From JACPUW01 sp049115495 (GTDB lineage: Bacteria > Bacteroidota > Bacteroidia > CAILMK01 > JACPUW01), in contig JAGDZV010000001.1 in assembly GCA_049115495.1 (NCBI GenBank), positions 558,001 through 622,000 on the forward strand: a DNA stretch of 64,000 bases, read 5' to 3'. How positions within the stretch are numbered: position 1 is the stretch's first letter; every line of letters starts with the position of its first letter. Position numbers and translations under genes: made by a program. The notes under the pieces were generated by a model that saw nothing but the letters and a program-made list of their open reading frames with translations, was not told the origin of the DNA and searched no databases. Shown in pieces: positions 16,507 through 25,209 of this stretch.

Positions 16507-16917
16507 ATGATTACCACTGTTTGTAGAAGAGAGCATTTTAATGCGGCACATAGAGTTTTTAATAAGAAATGGAGTACCGAGAAAAATTTATCTGTATTTG
16601 GAAAATGTGCTTATGAGAACTATCATGGGCATAATTATGAACTTATAGTAAAGCTTACTGGTGAAGTAAATCCTGAAACTGGATATTTAATTGACCTTAA
16701 AGATGTAAGCAAAATAGTAAGTGAAGAAGTACTTGAACCTTTTGATCATAAAAACCTTAATCTAGATTGCCCTGAATTTGAAGACAAAGTACCAAGCGCT
16801 GAAAATATTGCTTATGTAATTTGGCAGAAGCTTAGAAAGCGCTTTGACAAGAGTTTTGAAATTAAAATTGAATTGTATGAAACACCGCGAAATTGGGTTG
16901 AGTACGATGGAAGATAG
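16507..16917 (+). CDS. queD: 6-carboxytetrahydropterin synthase / PTPS family (QueD)
   Basis: The 136-residue protein has the zinc-binding pattern of the PTPS/QueD fold: His15 in FNAAHRVF, and His40 and His42 in NYHGHNYE, plus a cysteine at 34 in FGKCAYENYHGHNY, the expected place of the catalytic cysteine. C-terminal ETPRNWVEYDG is typical. QueD makes 6-carboxytetrahydropterin for QueE (gene at 1703-2332), so both early queuosine steps are in this window. A sepiapterin or PTPS role cannot be excluded from sequence alone. ATG 16507 is chosen over the TTG one codon earlier. Confidence 0.85.
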   Translation: MITTVCRREHFNAAHRVFNKKWSTEKNLSVFGKCAYENYHGHNYELIVKLTGEVNPETGYLIDLKDVSKIVSEEVLEPFDHKNLNLDCPEFEDKVPSAENIAYVIWQKLRKRFDKSFEIKIELYETPRNWVEYDGR

Positions 16918-17391
16918 AAAAAGTTGTTTGCGGGCAATTATTTTTAGGTTTCAGGCATTATGAGATATGGGTTGCTAAAAATATTTGGGGGATGATTTTG
17001 CCCGCAAACGGTAAGGTTTTAAGGTATAATTGAGAATGAGAAGTCTATTTTTAAATTGCAAAGAAGAAGTAAACCCTATGGTTTATTGCTTGGGAGGGCA
17101 GTTTACAAAACAATAGAGTTTACATTCTTATTACGAGTTAGTCTAGGTCAACATTTTATCCCTTTGCGGATAGTAAATTAAGATCTTCTTTGAAACAACA
17201 ATTCAAATGTATTGGGCCAACACCACCTAAAACGAATACATAATTTCAAGATTGTCGGACTACACACTAATACAAACACCTACATTAAAGCACTTAAGTA
17301 GATATAATACTCAATTAATCTCCAATTTGTCGGAAAATATTAACAGCAATACAGTCTAGTTTTTTCATTAAATTGCTAAAAAATTCACTGC
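16918..17391. other. long non-coding gap with inverted repeat
   Basis: This 474-base gap has no ORF longer than about 26 codons on the plus strand. It contains a perfect 12-bp inverted repeat, GTTTGCGGGCAA at 16926-16937 and TTGCCCGCAAAC at 16998-17009, separated by 60 bases, starting 8 bases after the queD stop. There is no T run after the second arm. The rest is AT-rich with stops in all frames; no tRNA or known RNA family was recognised. Confidence 0.5.
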
Positions 17392-17868
17392 TTGAAAGAA
17401 AGAGAATCAATTAAAGCTGAAATAAAGCTTTTGAAATATGAGTTTGAAGAGCTTAATCAAAACCTAAAAGAGTTGGTAAATGAGAGTATTAGCGCTACAG
17501 AATCGGCCTATGCTCCTTACTCAAACTTTAAGGTAGGTGCCGCTGCTTTACTAAAAAGTGGCACAATTGTTATTGGCTCAAACCAAGAGAATGCCGCTTA
17601 TCCTTCAGGGTTATGTGCCGAAAGGGTTGCTCTTTTTGCTTGTGGTGCCAATTACAAAGAACAAAAAATTACGCATTTGTCGGTTTATGTAGAATCATTC
17701 GAAAATCCAAATGAGATTCCTATGCCATGTGGTGGATGCCGACAAGTAATCAATCAATCAGAATTTAAACAGCGTTCAGAAATCAAAATTTTATTGGTTA
17801 CAAAAAACAAAGACATTTACATGGCTGAGAACTCGGAGCAGCTTCTACCCTTTCCTTTTAGATTTTAG
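17392..17868 (+). CDS. cdd: cytidine deaminase
   Basis: The 158-residue zinc enzyme deaminates cytidine and deoxycytidine to uridines for pyrimidine salvage. Motifs are AYAPYSNFKVGAA, the zinc/catalytic CAERVALF (Cys-Ala-Glu) and PCGGCRQ with two more zinc cysteines. No ATG precedes the conserved part; TTG at 17392 is the only plausible start after an in-frame TAA at 17377. The 3' end overlaps the convergent asparagine-synthetase-like gene by 4 bases, and no terminator separates them. Confidence 0.93.
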   Translation: MKERESIKAEIKLLKYEFEELNQNLKELVNESISATESAYAPYSNFKVGAAALLKSGTIVIGSNQENAAYPSGLCAERVALFACGANYKEQKITHLSVYVESFENPNEIPMPCGGCRQVINQSEFKQRSEIKILLVTKNKDIYMAENSEQLLPFPFRF

Positions 17869-19388
17869 TTGTTCTTAAAAAGATAAGCCAAATATTCGCC
17901 CACTATTTCATTTACCACCAGTGTTTCTTCATCTAGGGCTTTACCCATTTCTTTACCCAGACTTTGAGCAAAGTAGTTTAGATTATTAATTTCAATCTCA
18001 TTCTTGGGGATTAACAACTTTTTAAGCCCAGTTTTTAACCCTTTTGGTAATACATAGCGTAAATAAGTATTTACTCCACCACTCTTAAAACGACTATCAA
18101 ACCCGCCTGATTTAAAATCTATTTCTTGAGGTTTAAAAAGCTTTTCATTTAACACTTCAATATAAAGGGCTTTATCCCTTCGGTAAGCTGAAGGCACCAT
18201 CTGCCAAAATTTGATAAAGTCTTTTTGCCAAAGGGGTAAATACCAATCGAAGCCAAAAAACTCGTATGCTCTTACCCCATTAATTATGTATTTGCTCTCT
18301 CGTTCCCTTAATATCCATTCTTCAAGGTGCGAATAAAACGCCCAGAAATCTTCAAATGTCTCATCTGAAGCTTCAATTTCTACTCCCCTACTGTATCCTT
18401 CTTTCAAGTATTCTTTTGGTGAAACCTTGTTTTTATACCATTTGCTTTCAAAAAACTTATCAGGTATAAAACTACCAGCCTGCACATCACCGCAAAAGCC
18501 AGGTAAAACAACACATTCCTCTGAATCAAGATCTTGACTTAGTTGTTTCAACGCCCAATACTCTTGCTCTTGCGGTACGGAGCCAAATGCCGATGCATAT
18601 TTACAATAATTCGAAAACTCGCCTAAATCGGTTTCTTCAAATAAATCCCTATTGTACTCAATTAGTCGCCAATCAACAGCTAGCTGCTCACATACTTTTT
18701 TAGCGGTTTGGGCTTCAAACCCTTCGGGCTGTCCATAAGTAAAGGCTAAAACATTATTGTAACCCTTGTTTTTCAATAAGGCCAAAATAAAACGAGAATC
18801 GTAGCCACCACTCAAAGGAACCAATGCCTTCTTTCCATTGAGGAGATCTACTATTTGCTCCCCCATCTTATCAATTATCTTGGCAAAGTCATCCTTGGCT
18901 TTTTCAATTGAAATAGGCTGCTCGTTTCTGAAATGATCGAAATAACTTATGCATTCTGCTCTGCCTTCGGATATCAATAAATATTCACCGGCTTGTAACT
19001 GCTTAACCTCCTTAAATAAAGATAAATTAGCTTGGAGAGCTTCTAACTTAGGTAAGTCGCCAAGAGTATTTTGATTAATGGCCAATTGACCAGTGGCACC
19101 CAAGGCATAAATGCAATTATGATCAAAAGCCAAAGGAATTGATCTGCAAATATCCACGGTTGCAATTAATTCGTTTTCCTTTTTAAAAATCAATGCAAAA
19201 TTGCCATCAAAACCGCCAAGTATCTTTTTTAGCTTGTTTTTATTTCCTAAACTTTTTTCAATGATTCTTGATATTTCATTAAGCTCAAGTCTTACACCAT
19301 TTTGAAAAACCCTACCCATAAAAAACAAATTACCTGACTGTTGCCATAAGTTATTGGCTAAATGATCATTATAGAGGTGTAACTGCAT
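17865..19388 (-). CDS. asparagine synthetase-like protein lacking the glutaminase cysteine
   Basis: The 507-residue protein has a glutaminase-like N-terminal region and a C-terminal ATP-pyrophosphatase domain with the PP-loop LVPLSGGYDSRF near residue 190. True AsnB starts Met-Cys, with the cysteine as glutaminase nucleophile; this protein starts MQLHLYND, so glutamine hydrolysis should not occur. Such variants occur in polysaccharide and natural-product clusters, where they amidate acids or close rings with ammonia or other amines. It is divergent from, and 75 bases away from, an MBOAT/SGNH pair, which supports a cell-surface glycan role. Substrate unknown. Confidence 0.75.
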   Translation of the reverse strand: MQLHLYNDHLANNLWQQSGNLFFMGRVFQNGVRLELNEISRIIEKSLGNKNKLKKILGGFDGNFALIFKKENELIATVDICRSIPLAFDHNCIYALGATGQLAINQNTLGDLPKLEALQANLSLFKEVKQLQAGEYLLISEGRAECISYFDHFRNEQPISIEKAKDDFAKIIDKMGEQIVDLLNGKKALVPLSGGYDSRFILALLKNKGYNNVLAFTYGQPEGFEAQTAKKVCEQLAVDWRLIEYNRDLFEETDLGEFSNYCKYASAFGSVPQEQEYWALKQLSQDLDSEECVVLPGFCGDVQAGSFIPDKFFESKWYKNKVSPKEYLKEGYSRGVEIEASDETFEDFWAFYSHLEEWILRERESKYIINGVRAYEFFGFDWYLPLWQKDFIKFWQMVPSAYRRDKALYIEVLNEKLFKPQEIDFKSGGFDSRFKSGGVNTYLRYVLPKGLKTGLKKLLIPKNEIEINNLNYFAQSLGKEMGKALDEETLVVNEIVGEYLAYLFKNN

Positions 19389-19395
19389 TCTTGCC

Positions 19396-19403
19396 CAAAA
19401 TTA
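19396..19403 (-). promoter_or_regulatory. putative -7 promoter element for the asparagine-synthetase-like gene
   Basis: On the minus strand this reads TAATTTTG, matching TAnnTTTG. It ends 7 bases before the ATG at 19388, which would give a leaderless or nearly leaderless message. Confidence 0.45.
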
Positions 19404-19463
19404 AGTAAGGTAATTTCGCCTTTGGTTATTCGCTAAATCATTTTCTTTGCCCAAACGCCAAAA

Positions 19464-20834
19464 ATGCTTTTTAACTCATTAGAGTTTATCATATTGTTTT
19501 TACCGTTGGTGGTAATAGTTTACTACCAACTCAACAAGCATTTGGGCAAAAAAAGCAGCATTTTATGGCTGGTTTTTGTGTCACTTATTTTTTATGGATA
19601 TTGGAAACTGGCCTATCTACCCATTTTGATATGCTCTATTTTTTTCAACTATTTTTTTGGAAAGTATCTGTCTCAACGCAAAAGTAAAAACCTTTTAAGG
19701 GTTGGTGTTGGGGCCAACTTGCTGCTACTTGGCTATTTTAAATACACTAACTTTTTTATTGAAAACTTGAATTTGAGCTTGGGCCTGAATATATCAGCTC
19801 AAAACATTGTGCTTCCTTTAGCCATAAGTTTTTTCACTTTTCAGCAGATTGCCTTTTTGGTTGATTCATATTATGGTAAACTAAAAGATTACAATTTTGG
19901 CAATTATGCCTTGTTTGTGAGTTTTTTCCCGCAATTAATTGCAGGACCAATTGTGCATCATGGTGAAATGATGCCTCAATTTGCCAAGGCTTTTAAAGGC
20001 ATTGATTTTGAAAAAACAGCAAAAGGGCTATTCATTTTCTCTATTGGGCTTTTCAAAAAAGTTATGATAGCTGATAATCTTAGCCCATTTGTAAAAGAAG
20101 GGTTTGATGTATCAACTAGTCTAACCTTTATTGATGCTTGGTTTACTTCATTAGCCTACACATTTCAGCTCTATTTTGATTTTAGCGGCTATACCGATAT
20201 GGCTTGGGGAGCTGCGCTGCTGCTTGGCATACAGCTTCCACAAAATTTTGAAAGCCCTTATAAAGCGATATCAATAAGAGACTTTTGGCGAAGATGGCAC
20301 ATGACATTGAGCCGTTTTTTGCGTGATTACTTGTATATACCGCTTGGCGGAAATCAAAAAGGTTTTTCAAGAACTTTGATTAACCTTTTTATTACGTTTT
20401 TAATTGGTGGTATTTGGCATGGCGCAGCTTGGACCTTTATTGCATGGGGGGCTTTGCATGGCCTAGCATTAGTTGTTGAAAGGCTTCTTTCAAAGGCTGG
20501 TTTTAGCATTAATAAATGGGTTTCCATTCCTGCTACTTTTCTATTTGTAAATATGGCCTGGATTTTCTTTAGAGCGCTAAGTTTTAGTGATGCTTGGAAA
20601 GTGCTAAATGGAATGTTTTCATCGGACTTTTCAGATCCGCAACTTGCTGATAGTAAAACAGCAATATTTTGGATAATAATAGCCGCAATTTTGTCATTTT
20701 TTGGTAAAAACAGCAACCAATACTTAAAGGACTTTAAGGCAGATACTATGAACCTTATGATAGCTTTTACGCTTATGCTAATTGCTATTTTAAACTTGAA
20801 TAAACTATCAGAATTCATTTATTTTCAATTTTGA
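19464..20834 (+). CDS. MBOAT family O-acyltransferase (AlgI/DltB-like)
   Basis: The 456-residue polytopic membrane protein carries the AlgI-like N-terminus MLFNSLEFIILFLPLVVIVY, about ten hydrophobic helices, the motif DFSGYTDMAWG, RDFWRRWHMTLSRFLRDYLYIPLGGN and the catalytic histidine motif IGGIWHGAAWTFIAWGALHG (His near 319). MBOAT proteins of this type move acetyl groups across the membrane onto secreted polysaccharide or lipid. The next gene starts directly after its stop (TGA-ATG) and likely encodes the extracytoplasmic partner. Confidence 0.92.
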   Translation: MLFNSLEFIILFLPLVVIVYYQLNKHLGKKSSILWLVFVSLIFYGYWKLAYLPILICSIFFNYFFGKYLSQRKSKNLLRVGVGANLLLLGYFKYTNFFIENLNLSLGLNISAQNIVLPLAISFFTFQQIAFLVDSYYGKLKDYNFGNYALFVSFFPQLIAGPIVHHGEMMPQFAKAFKGIDFEKTAKGLFIFSIGLFKKVMIADNLSPFVKEGFDVSTSLTFIDAWFTSLAYTFQLYFDFSGYTDMAWGAALLLGIQLPQNFESPYKAISIRDFWRRWHMTLSRFLRDYLYIPLGGNQKGFSRTLINLFITFLIGGIWHGAAWTFIAWGALHGLALVVERLLSKAGFSINKWVSIPATFLFVNMAWIFFRALSFSDAWKVLNGMFSSDFSDPQLADSKTAIFWIIIAAILSFFGKNSNQYLKDFKADTMNLMIAFTLMLIAILNLNKLSEFIYFQF

Positions 20835-21758
20835 ATGAGCCAAAAAACCTTTACATATCGTCTGATTTTAATGGTAGCAACGGTTCTTCTAATTGTGCTG
20901 ATTTTTAACACGTTAATGGATTCGAGATGGGTATTTGGCATTGATCATAAACTAAATCAAAAGCGTCCGGCATTTGATGAAAGAAGTCAGAAAACAAATT
21001 ACCTAGTTAGCCAAAAACCTACTTTCAATAATCTGATATTAGGTAGCAGCCGTGCCTCTTATTTGCCAACTAAAACTTTAAAAGGAAAATGGTTTAACTA
21101 CGCCGTAAGTGGTATGTATCCTGATGAGTATTTAGGTTATGCAAAAATTGCCCAAGATTATTCTGAAAACCACAGGCTTGACACCATTATTATTGGTTTA
21201 GACTTTTGGGCAACCTGCCAATGCGCCATAGTATCATATAAATCTCCTAACAAAGTTTTAGATGACTCAAAATCATGGTTAAACCAAATCACCAATTTAT
21301 TAAGTAAAGATGCTTTGCATGAAAGCCTAAGAACCTTTCATTTGAATAAAGGCAGTTTTGAATACGAAGCATTTTATAAATTACCCTATTTAGAAAAAAA
21401 TAGGACACAGGGCTCAGACTCATTAAAAACCATAAAGATAAAAGAACAACTCTGGTACTATCAAAAAGACGTTTTTGGCGATGAATACAATTTCAATCCA
21501 GATTATTTAGTGCCCCTAGAAGAGCTAATTTCAAGTTTTCCAAATACTCACTTCATCATTTTTACTTCACCGGTAAGTCCAAAACTTAGTACACTTCAAA
21601 ATATGCTCGGAAGGCAAGCAGATAGACAAAACTGGCACCACCAAATTAAAAAACTGAATGCTGAGCTAATCATTATTGAAAAAGATAAATTCAACAACAG
21701 TATGTTTTTTGACGCTCATCATTTGAGACCAGAATTTTTCAAATTGATCTTTGAATAA
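20835..21758 (+). CDS. SGNH-hydrolase-like partner of the MBOAT acyltransferase
   Basis: The 307-residue protein has an N-terminal membrane anchor (about 8-28), LILGSSRASYLP near residue 68 (the GSSR block resembles SGNH block I), NYAVSGMYPDEY and a terminal FFDAHHLRPEFF that could supply the Asp/His pair. This layout is that of AlgJ/AlgX- or DltD-like proteins that work with an MBOAT protein to acylate exported glycans. It starts at the base after the MBOAT stop. The family assignment is by context and motif only; sequence identity to named families is low by eye. Confidence 0.65.
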   Translation: MSQKTFTYRLILMVATVLLIVLIFNTLMDSRWVFGIDHKLNQKRPAFDERSQKTNYLVSQKPTFNNLILGSSRASYLPTKTLKGKWFNYAVSGMYPDEYLGYAKIAQDYSENHRLDTIIIGLDFWATCQCAIVSYKSPNKVLDDSKSWLNQITNLLSKDALHESLRTFHLNKGSFEYEAFYKLPYLEKNRTQGSDSLKTIKIKEQLWYYQKDVFGDEYNFNPDYLVPLEELISSFPNTHFIIFTSPVSPKLSTLQNMLGRQADRQNWHHQIKKLNAELIIIEKDKFNNSMFFDAHHLRPEFFKLIFE

Positions 21759-21877
21759 GACATAAATTCTCCATATTTAAAATTGATAAAATTCTAGTCT
21801 AAAAGGCATTTTCAATGCAACTTCTGTCTAGTTCTTCGGTTTAATTTTACAATGAATACCAACTTAACCGAAGAAAA

Positions 21878-22525
21878 ATGAAACCTGAAAAAAACACATG
21901 GTTTGTAATTAAAACAGCATTTCTATCAATGCTATTTTTTTTGGCCATGGCTTTTACTTTTAATAACCCACCAGTTACAAAAACACAAACTTTACAGTTT
22001 GATATTGTTGCTTTTGATAAAGTATTAGGGCAATTGGATGTAATGAAAGTAAGCTATGATAATAACATCTATTACAGTAGCAAAACCAAGGTGAGTTTTG
22101 ATGTTGTAAAGGAATTTGAAGTACTTTTTGACTTTAATGTAAATTTTGCGGAAAAAAGAATGCAAAACTCATCCATTAAGGCTAGCATAAACGGTGATGT
22201 TTACGCAAACACCGAGACAAAAAAACAGGGTAAAGAGCATTATTTTGTATTTAAGGATGGTGAGAAACAAAAAGAGCTGATTGAAAAAATTGAATTTGCT
22301 ACTGTGCAACTTTACTTTGATGAGCCTACTAATATTACCCGCTGCTATGCTGAACAACAAGGTAGTTTCAATACAATAACAAAGATTGACGAGCACGTTT
22401 ATAAGATGCGAAACGAAAAAGGGCGGGAAAACAAATACTATTATAAAAATGGGAAACTCAAAAAAGCGGTTATTGATTCAGGCTTAAAAGAATTTGAGAT
22501 TGTAGCTAGGGAGCAGATTCAGTAG
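21878..22525 (+). CDS. secreted or membrane-anchored protein, possibly DUF6134-like
   Basis: The 215-residue product has an uncleaved or cleavable signal (KTAFLSMLFFLAMAFTF, about 12-28) followed by a single beta-rich domain: LQFDIVAFDKVLGQLDVMKV, KVSFDVVKEFEVLFDFNVNF and a C-terminal YKMRNEKGRENKYYYKNGKL. The pattern of a short domain that opens with a D.V.FDK.LG element resembles DUF6134 proteins of Bacteroidota, but I am not certain. No catalytic motif is seen. It stands alone, 119 bases after the SGNH-like gene. Confidence 0.6.
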   Translation: MKPEKNTWFVIKTAFLSMLFFLAMAFTFNNPPVTKTQTLQFDIVAFDKVLGQLDVMKVSYDNNIYYSSKTKVSFDVVKEFEVLFDFNVNFAEKRMQNSSIKASINGDVYANTETKKQGKEHYFVFKDGEKQKELIEKIEFATVQLYFDEPTNITRCYAEQQGSFNTITKIDEHVYKMRNEKGRENKYYYKNGKLKKAVIDSGLKEFEIVAREQIQ

Positions 22526-22649
22526 ATTGTTTCAATCAATGCGCGTGTTTAGACTCTGGCAATCAGCCTTTTGCCAGTTTCCTAGTGTACTTTATTTTTA
22601 ATACTAAATTCAGTATTAGCCTGGGTAAATGAAGCATTTGGTCCAATAT

Positions 22650-22934
22650 TTAAGTCAATTTTTTCACAATTGCCCTTAATGGAGTTTTTAAATCTCTTAA
22701 CTCATTTTTATCAAAATCGGAATCAACTTTAATCGAAACGATTGGTCCTTTTCTAACTCCTGAAACTGTTAAAATAGACTCAAGAGCTATTACCTCAGAA
22801 GACACTTTTCTACCATTTAGCTGAAACTCCAACCAGAAACCTTTTTCTAAAAATCCAGACATGTCTTCACATTCTAGAACGATTCTTTGATCTCTAATAA
22901 TTGAGCGAATCACTACTTCGCCAACGTTTTTCAT
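22650..22934 (-). CDS. hypothetical 94-residue protein
   Basis: I do not recognise this protein. It has no signal peptide or membrane helix. The predicted composition is alternating beta strands (VVIRSIIRDQRIVLECEDM, LEFQLNGRKVSSEVIAL, PIVSIKVDSDF) and a short basic C-terminus, as in a small beta-barrel. The ORF has a good ATG and stands alone between two intergenic gaps, downstream in transcription direction of the dnaK terminator. Coding status is likely from its composition but not proven. Confidence 0.55.
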   Translation of the reverse strand: MKNVGEVVIRSIIRDQRIVLECEDMSGFLEKGFWLEFQLNGRKVSSEVIALESILTVSGVRKGPIVSIKVDSDFDKNELRDLKTPLRAIVKKLT

Positions 22935-23134
22935 TTCAAAGAGTTAACATTAATTTTAAGATACGAAATTAGTCTTATTTAGCCCTCTGGAATTTACCTT
23001 TAGTCAATCTGTACTACAATTGGGATAAATCAAAAACTTGCCTATTCCATGGTTAAAACAAGAAGTTTATTTTCTTCAATGATATGGGATGTGGGACGTT
23101 TTAGAAACGTCTGACGTCATAAAAATTAAAGCAC
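22935..23134. other. intergenic gap with a small dyad
   Basis: The gap upstream of the 94-residue gene has one clear dyad, GACGTTT/AAACGTC (23095-23111, 3-base loop), followed by TGACGTCA at 23113-23120. These could be an operator or a small hairpin. Nothing else was recognised. Confidence 0.35.
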
Positions 23135-23169
23135 AAAAAAGCCCCGAACCAATTAAGTTTCGGGGCTTT
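23135..23169 (-). terminator. terminator after dnaK
   Basis: On the minus strand AAAGCCCCGAA and TTCGGGGCTTT form a GC-rich hairpin (23138-23169) followed by a T run, 20 bases past the dnaK stop. Confidence 0.92.
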
Positions 23170-23189
23170 CAATTTTATATAAGTAAGAA

Positions 23190-25106
23190 TTACTTCTTGT
23201 CGTCTACTTCTTCGTAATCAACATCGGTAACTTCATCTTCACCAGCTGCATCAGCACCTGCTCCAGCATCGGCTCCTGCGGCACCGCCAGCATTTTGAGC
23301 ATCTTGTTGCGCTTGGTAAATGTGTTGAGAAGCTGCTTGCCATACTTCATTCAATTTAGCCATGTGAGTTTCTATACCTTCCATGTCTTGCTTCGAATGA
23401 GCTTCTTTCAAGTCTTTCACGGCTTCTTCAATCTTACCTTTTTCTTCTTCAGGCAATTTATCGCCAAACTCGCTTAATTGCTTTTCAGTTTGGAAAACCA
23501 ATGAATCCGCTTGATTTAGTTTCTCAACTTTTTCTTTAGCTTCTTTGTCTGCTGCTGCGTTTGCTTCAGCTTCGTCTTTCATTCTTTGAATTTCTTCATC
23601 ACTTAGGCCTGAAGAAGCTTCAATTTTAATTGACTGCTCTTTTCCTGTACCTTTATCTTTAGCTGACACATTAAGAATACCATTGGCATCTAAATCAAAA
23701 GTTACTTCAATTTGTGGCACTCCCCTTGGCGCAGGTGGAATATCATTTAATTGAAAACGACCAATTGATTTGTTCTGGTTGGCCATTGGACGCTCACCTT
23801 GCAATACATGAATATCTACTGCAGGCTGATTATCACTAGCTGTTGAGAACACTTCTGACTTTTTAGTTGGAATGGTAGTGTTTGCCGGTATTAAAGTGGT
23901 CATTACACTTCCCATGGTTTCAATTCCTAGTGTAAGTGGAGTTACATCTAAAAGAAGTACATCTTTTACTTCTCCTGTAAACACACCACCTTGAATTGAA
24001 GCACCAATAGCAACTACCTCATCTGGGTTTACACCTTTACTTGGCTCTTTACCAAAGTATTTCTTTACTTCTTCAACCACTTTTGGTATACGAGTAGAAC
24101 CACCAACAAGCAAAACAACATCAATATCAGAAGGCTGTAAACCAGCATCTTTCATTGCTTTGCGAGTAGGATCAATACTGCGTTGAATAAGGGTATCTGC
24201 TAATTGCTCAAATTTGGCTCTAGATATTTTTGTTACCAAGTGCTTTGGCATGTTATCAATTGCCATTATGTATGGCAAGTTGATTTCTGTTTCAGTTGAA
24301 CTTGATAATTCAACTTTAGCTTTTTCAGCAGCTTCTTTTAATCTCTGAAGTGCCATTGGATCTTTTCTAAGATCCACATTTTCTTGATTGATGAACTCTT
24401 GAGCTAAGAAATCAATGATTACTTTGTCAAAATCGTCACCACCAAGGTGAGTATCTCCACTTGTTGAAAGCACTTCAAATACACCATCGCCTAATTCTAG
24501 TATTGAGATATCGAAAGTACCACCACCAAGGTCGTATACTGCTATTTTTTGATCTTCGCCTTTTTTATCAAGGCCATAAGCCAATGCCGCTGCAGTAGGC
24601 TCATTGATAATACGTTTTACATTAAGACCAGAGATTTCGCCAGCTTCTTTTGTAGCTTGACGCTGAGCATCGTTAAAGTAGGCAGGAACTGTTACTACAG
24701 CTTCTGTTACTTCTTGGCCCAAATATTCTTCGGCTGTTTTCTTCATTTTTTGAAGCACTCTTGCCGAAAGCTCTTGTGGTGTGTATTGTTTACCGTTTAC
24801 GTTTACTCTTACGGTGTCGTTGCTACCTTGCTCTACATTGTAGCTCACTTGCTCTAGCTCTCCTTTTACTTCAGAGTATTTTCTACCCATAAAACGCTTT
24901 ACAGAAGCGATTGTATTTACCGGGTTAATAATAGCCTGACGTTTTGCAGGGTCCCCAACTTTTACTTCGCCGCTATCTAAGAAAGCTACTACTGAAGGAG
25001 TGGTTCTTTTTCCTTCACTGTTTTGGATTACCACCGGTTGGTTACCTTCCATTACGGCAACGCAAGAGTTAGTGGTACCGAGGTCTATTCCTATAACTTT
25101 TCCCAT
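23190..25106 (-). CDS. dnaK: molecular chaperone DnaK (Hsp70)
   Basis: The 638-residue Hsp70 starts MGKVIGIDLGTTNSCVAVME, contains the ATPase signatures IAVYDLGGGTFDISILE and LLVGGSTRIPKV, the linker VLLLDVTPLTLGIET, a substrate-binding beta domain and a Gly/Ala-rich tail ending EEVDDKK. It refolds proteins with DnaJ and GrpE, neither of which is adjacent. It is transcribed alone: a strong terminator follows, and the upstream gap carries palindromes that may control it. Confidence 0.97.
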   Translation of the reverse strand: MGKVIGIDLGTTNSCVAVMEGNQPVVIQNSEGKRTTPSVVAFLDSGEVKVGDPAKRQAIINPVNTIASVKRFMGRKYSEVKGELEQVSYNVEQGSNDTVRVNVNGKQYTPQELSARVLQKMKKTAEEYLGQEVTEAVVTVPAYFNDAQRQATKEAGEISGLNVKRIINEPTAAALAYGLDKKGEDQKIAVYDLGGGTFDISILELGDGVFEVLSTSGDTHLGGDDFDKVIIDFLAQEFINQENVDLRKDPMALQRLKEAAEKAKVELSSSTETEINLPYIMAIDNMPKHLVTKISRAKFEQLADTLIQRSIDPTRKAMKDAGLQPSDIDVVLLVGGSTRIPKVVEEVKKYFGKEPSKGVNPDEVVAIGASIQGGVFTGEVKDVLLLDVTPLTLGIETMGSVMTTLIPANTTIPTKKSEVFSTASDNQPAVDIHVLQGERPMANQNKSIGRFQLNDIPPAPRGVPQIEVTFDLDANGILNVSAKDKGTGKEQSIKIEASSGLSDEEIQRMKDEAEANAAADKEAKEKVEKLNQADSLVFQTEKQLSEFGDKLPEEEKGKIEEAVKDLKEAHSKQDMEGIETHMAKLNEVWQAASQHIYQAQQDAQNAGGAAGADAGAGADAAGEDEVTDVDYEEVDDKK

Positions 25107-25209
25107 GATTATTTAAATATTTTAATCTTCAACAAATTATTTGACATGCCAATTGGCAAGCTATATGCCAAATGGTTTGTTGACAGCATGCGATGTCAAA
25201 AAGACAGGC
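25107..25209 (-). promoter_or_regulatory. dnaK upstream region with palindromes
   Basis: This 103-base leader/promoter region contains the perfect 12-bp palindrome TGCCAATTGGCA (25147-25158), a related half site GCCAAATGG (25168-25176), and the inverted pair TTGACA/TGTCAA around GCATGCGA (25179-25198). A further TTGACA lies next to the first palindrome. The density of dyads between two genes suggests repressor or alternative-sigma control of dnaK. I do not recognise it as a CIRCE element. Confidence 0.5.

Noticed and set aside
17042..17120. Short plus-strand ORF (about 26 codons) in the 474-base gap
   Set aside because: It is too short, has no recognisable feature and no supporting context.
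22555..22582. Terminator after the gene at 21878-22525
   Set aside because: CTGGCAA/TTGCCAG is only 7 bp with an 8-base loop and no T run.
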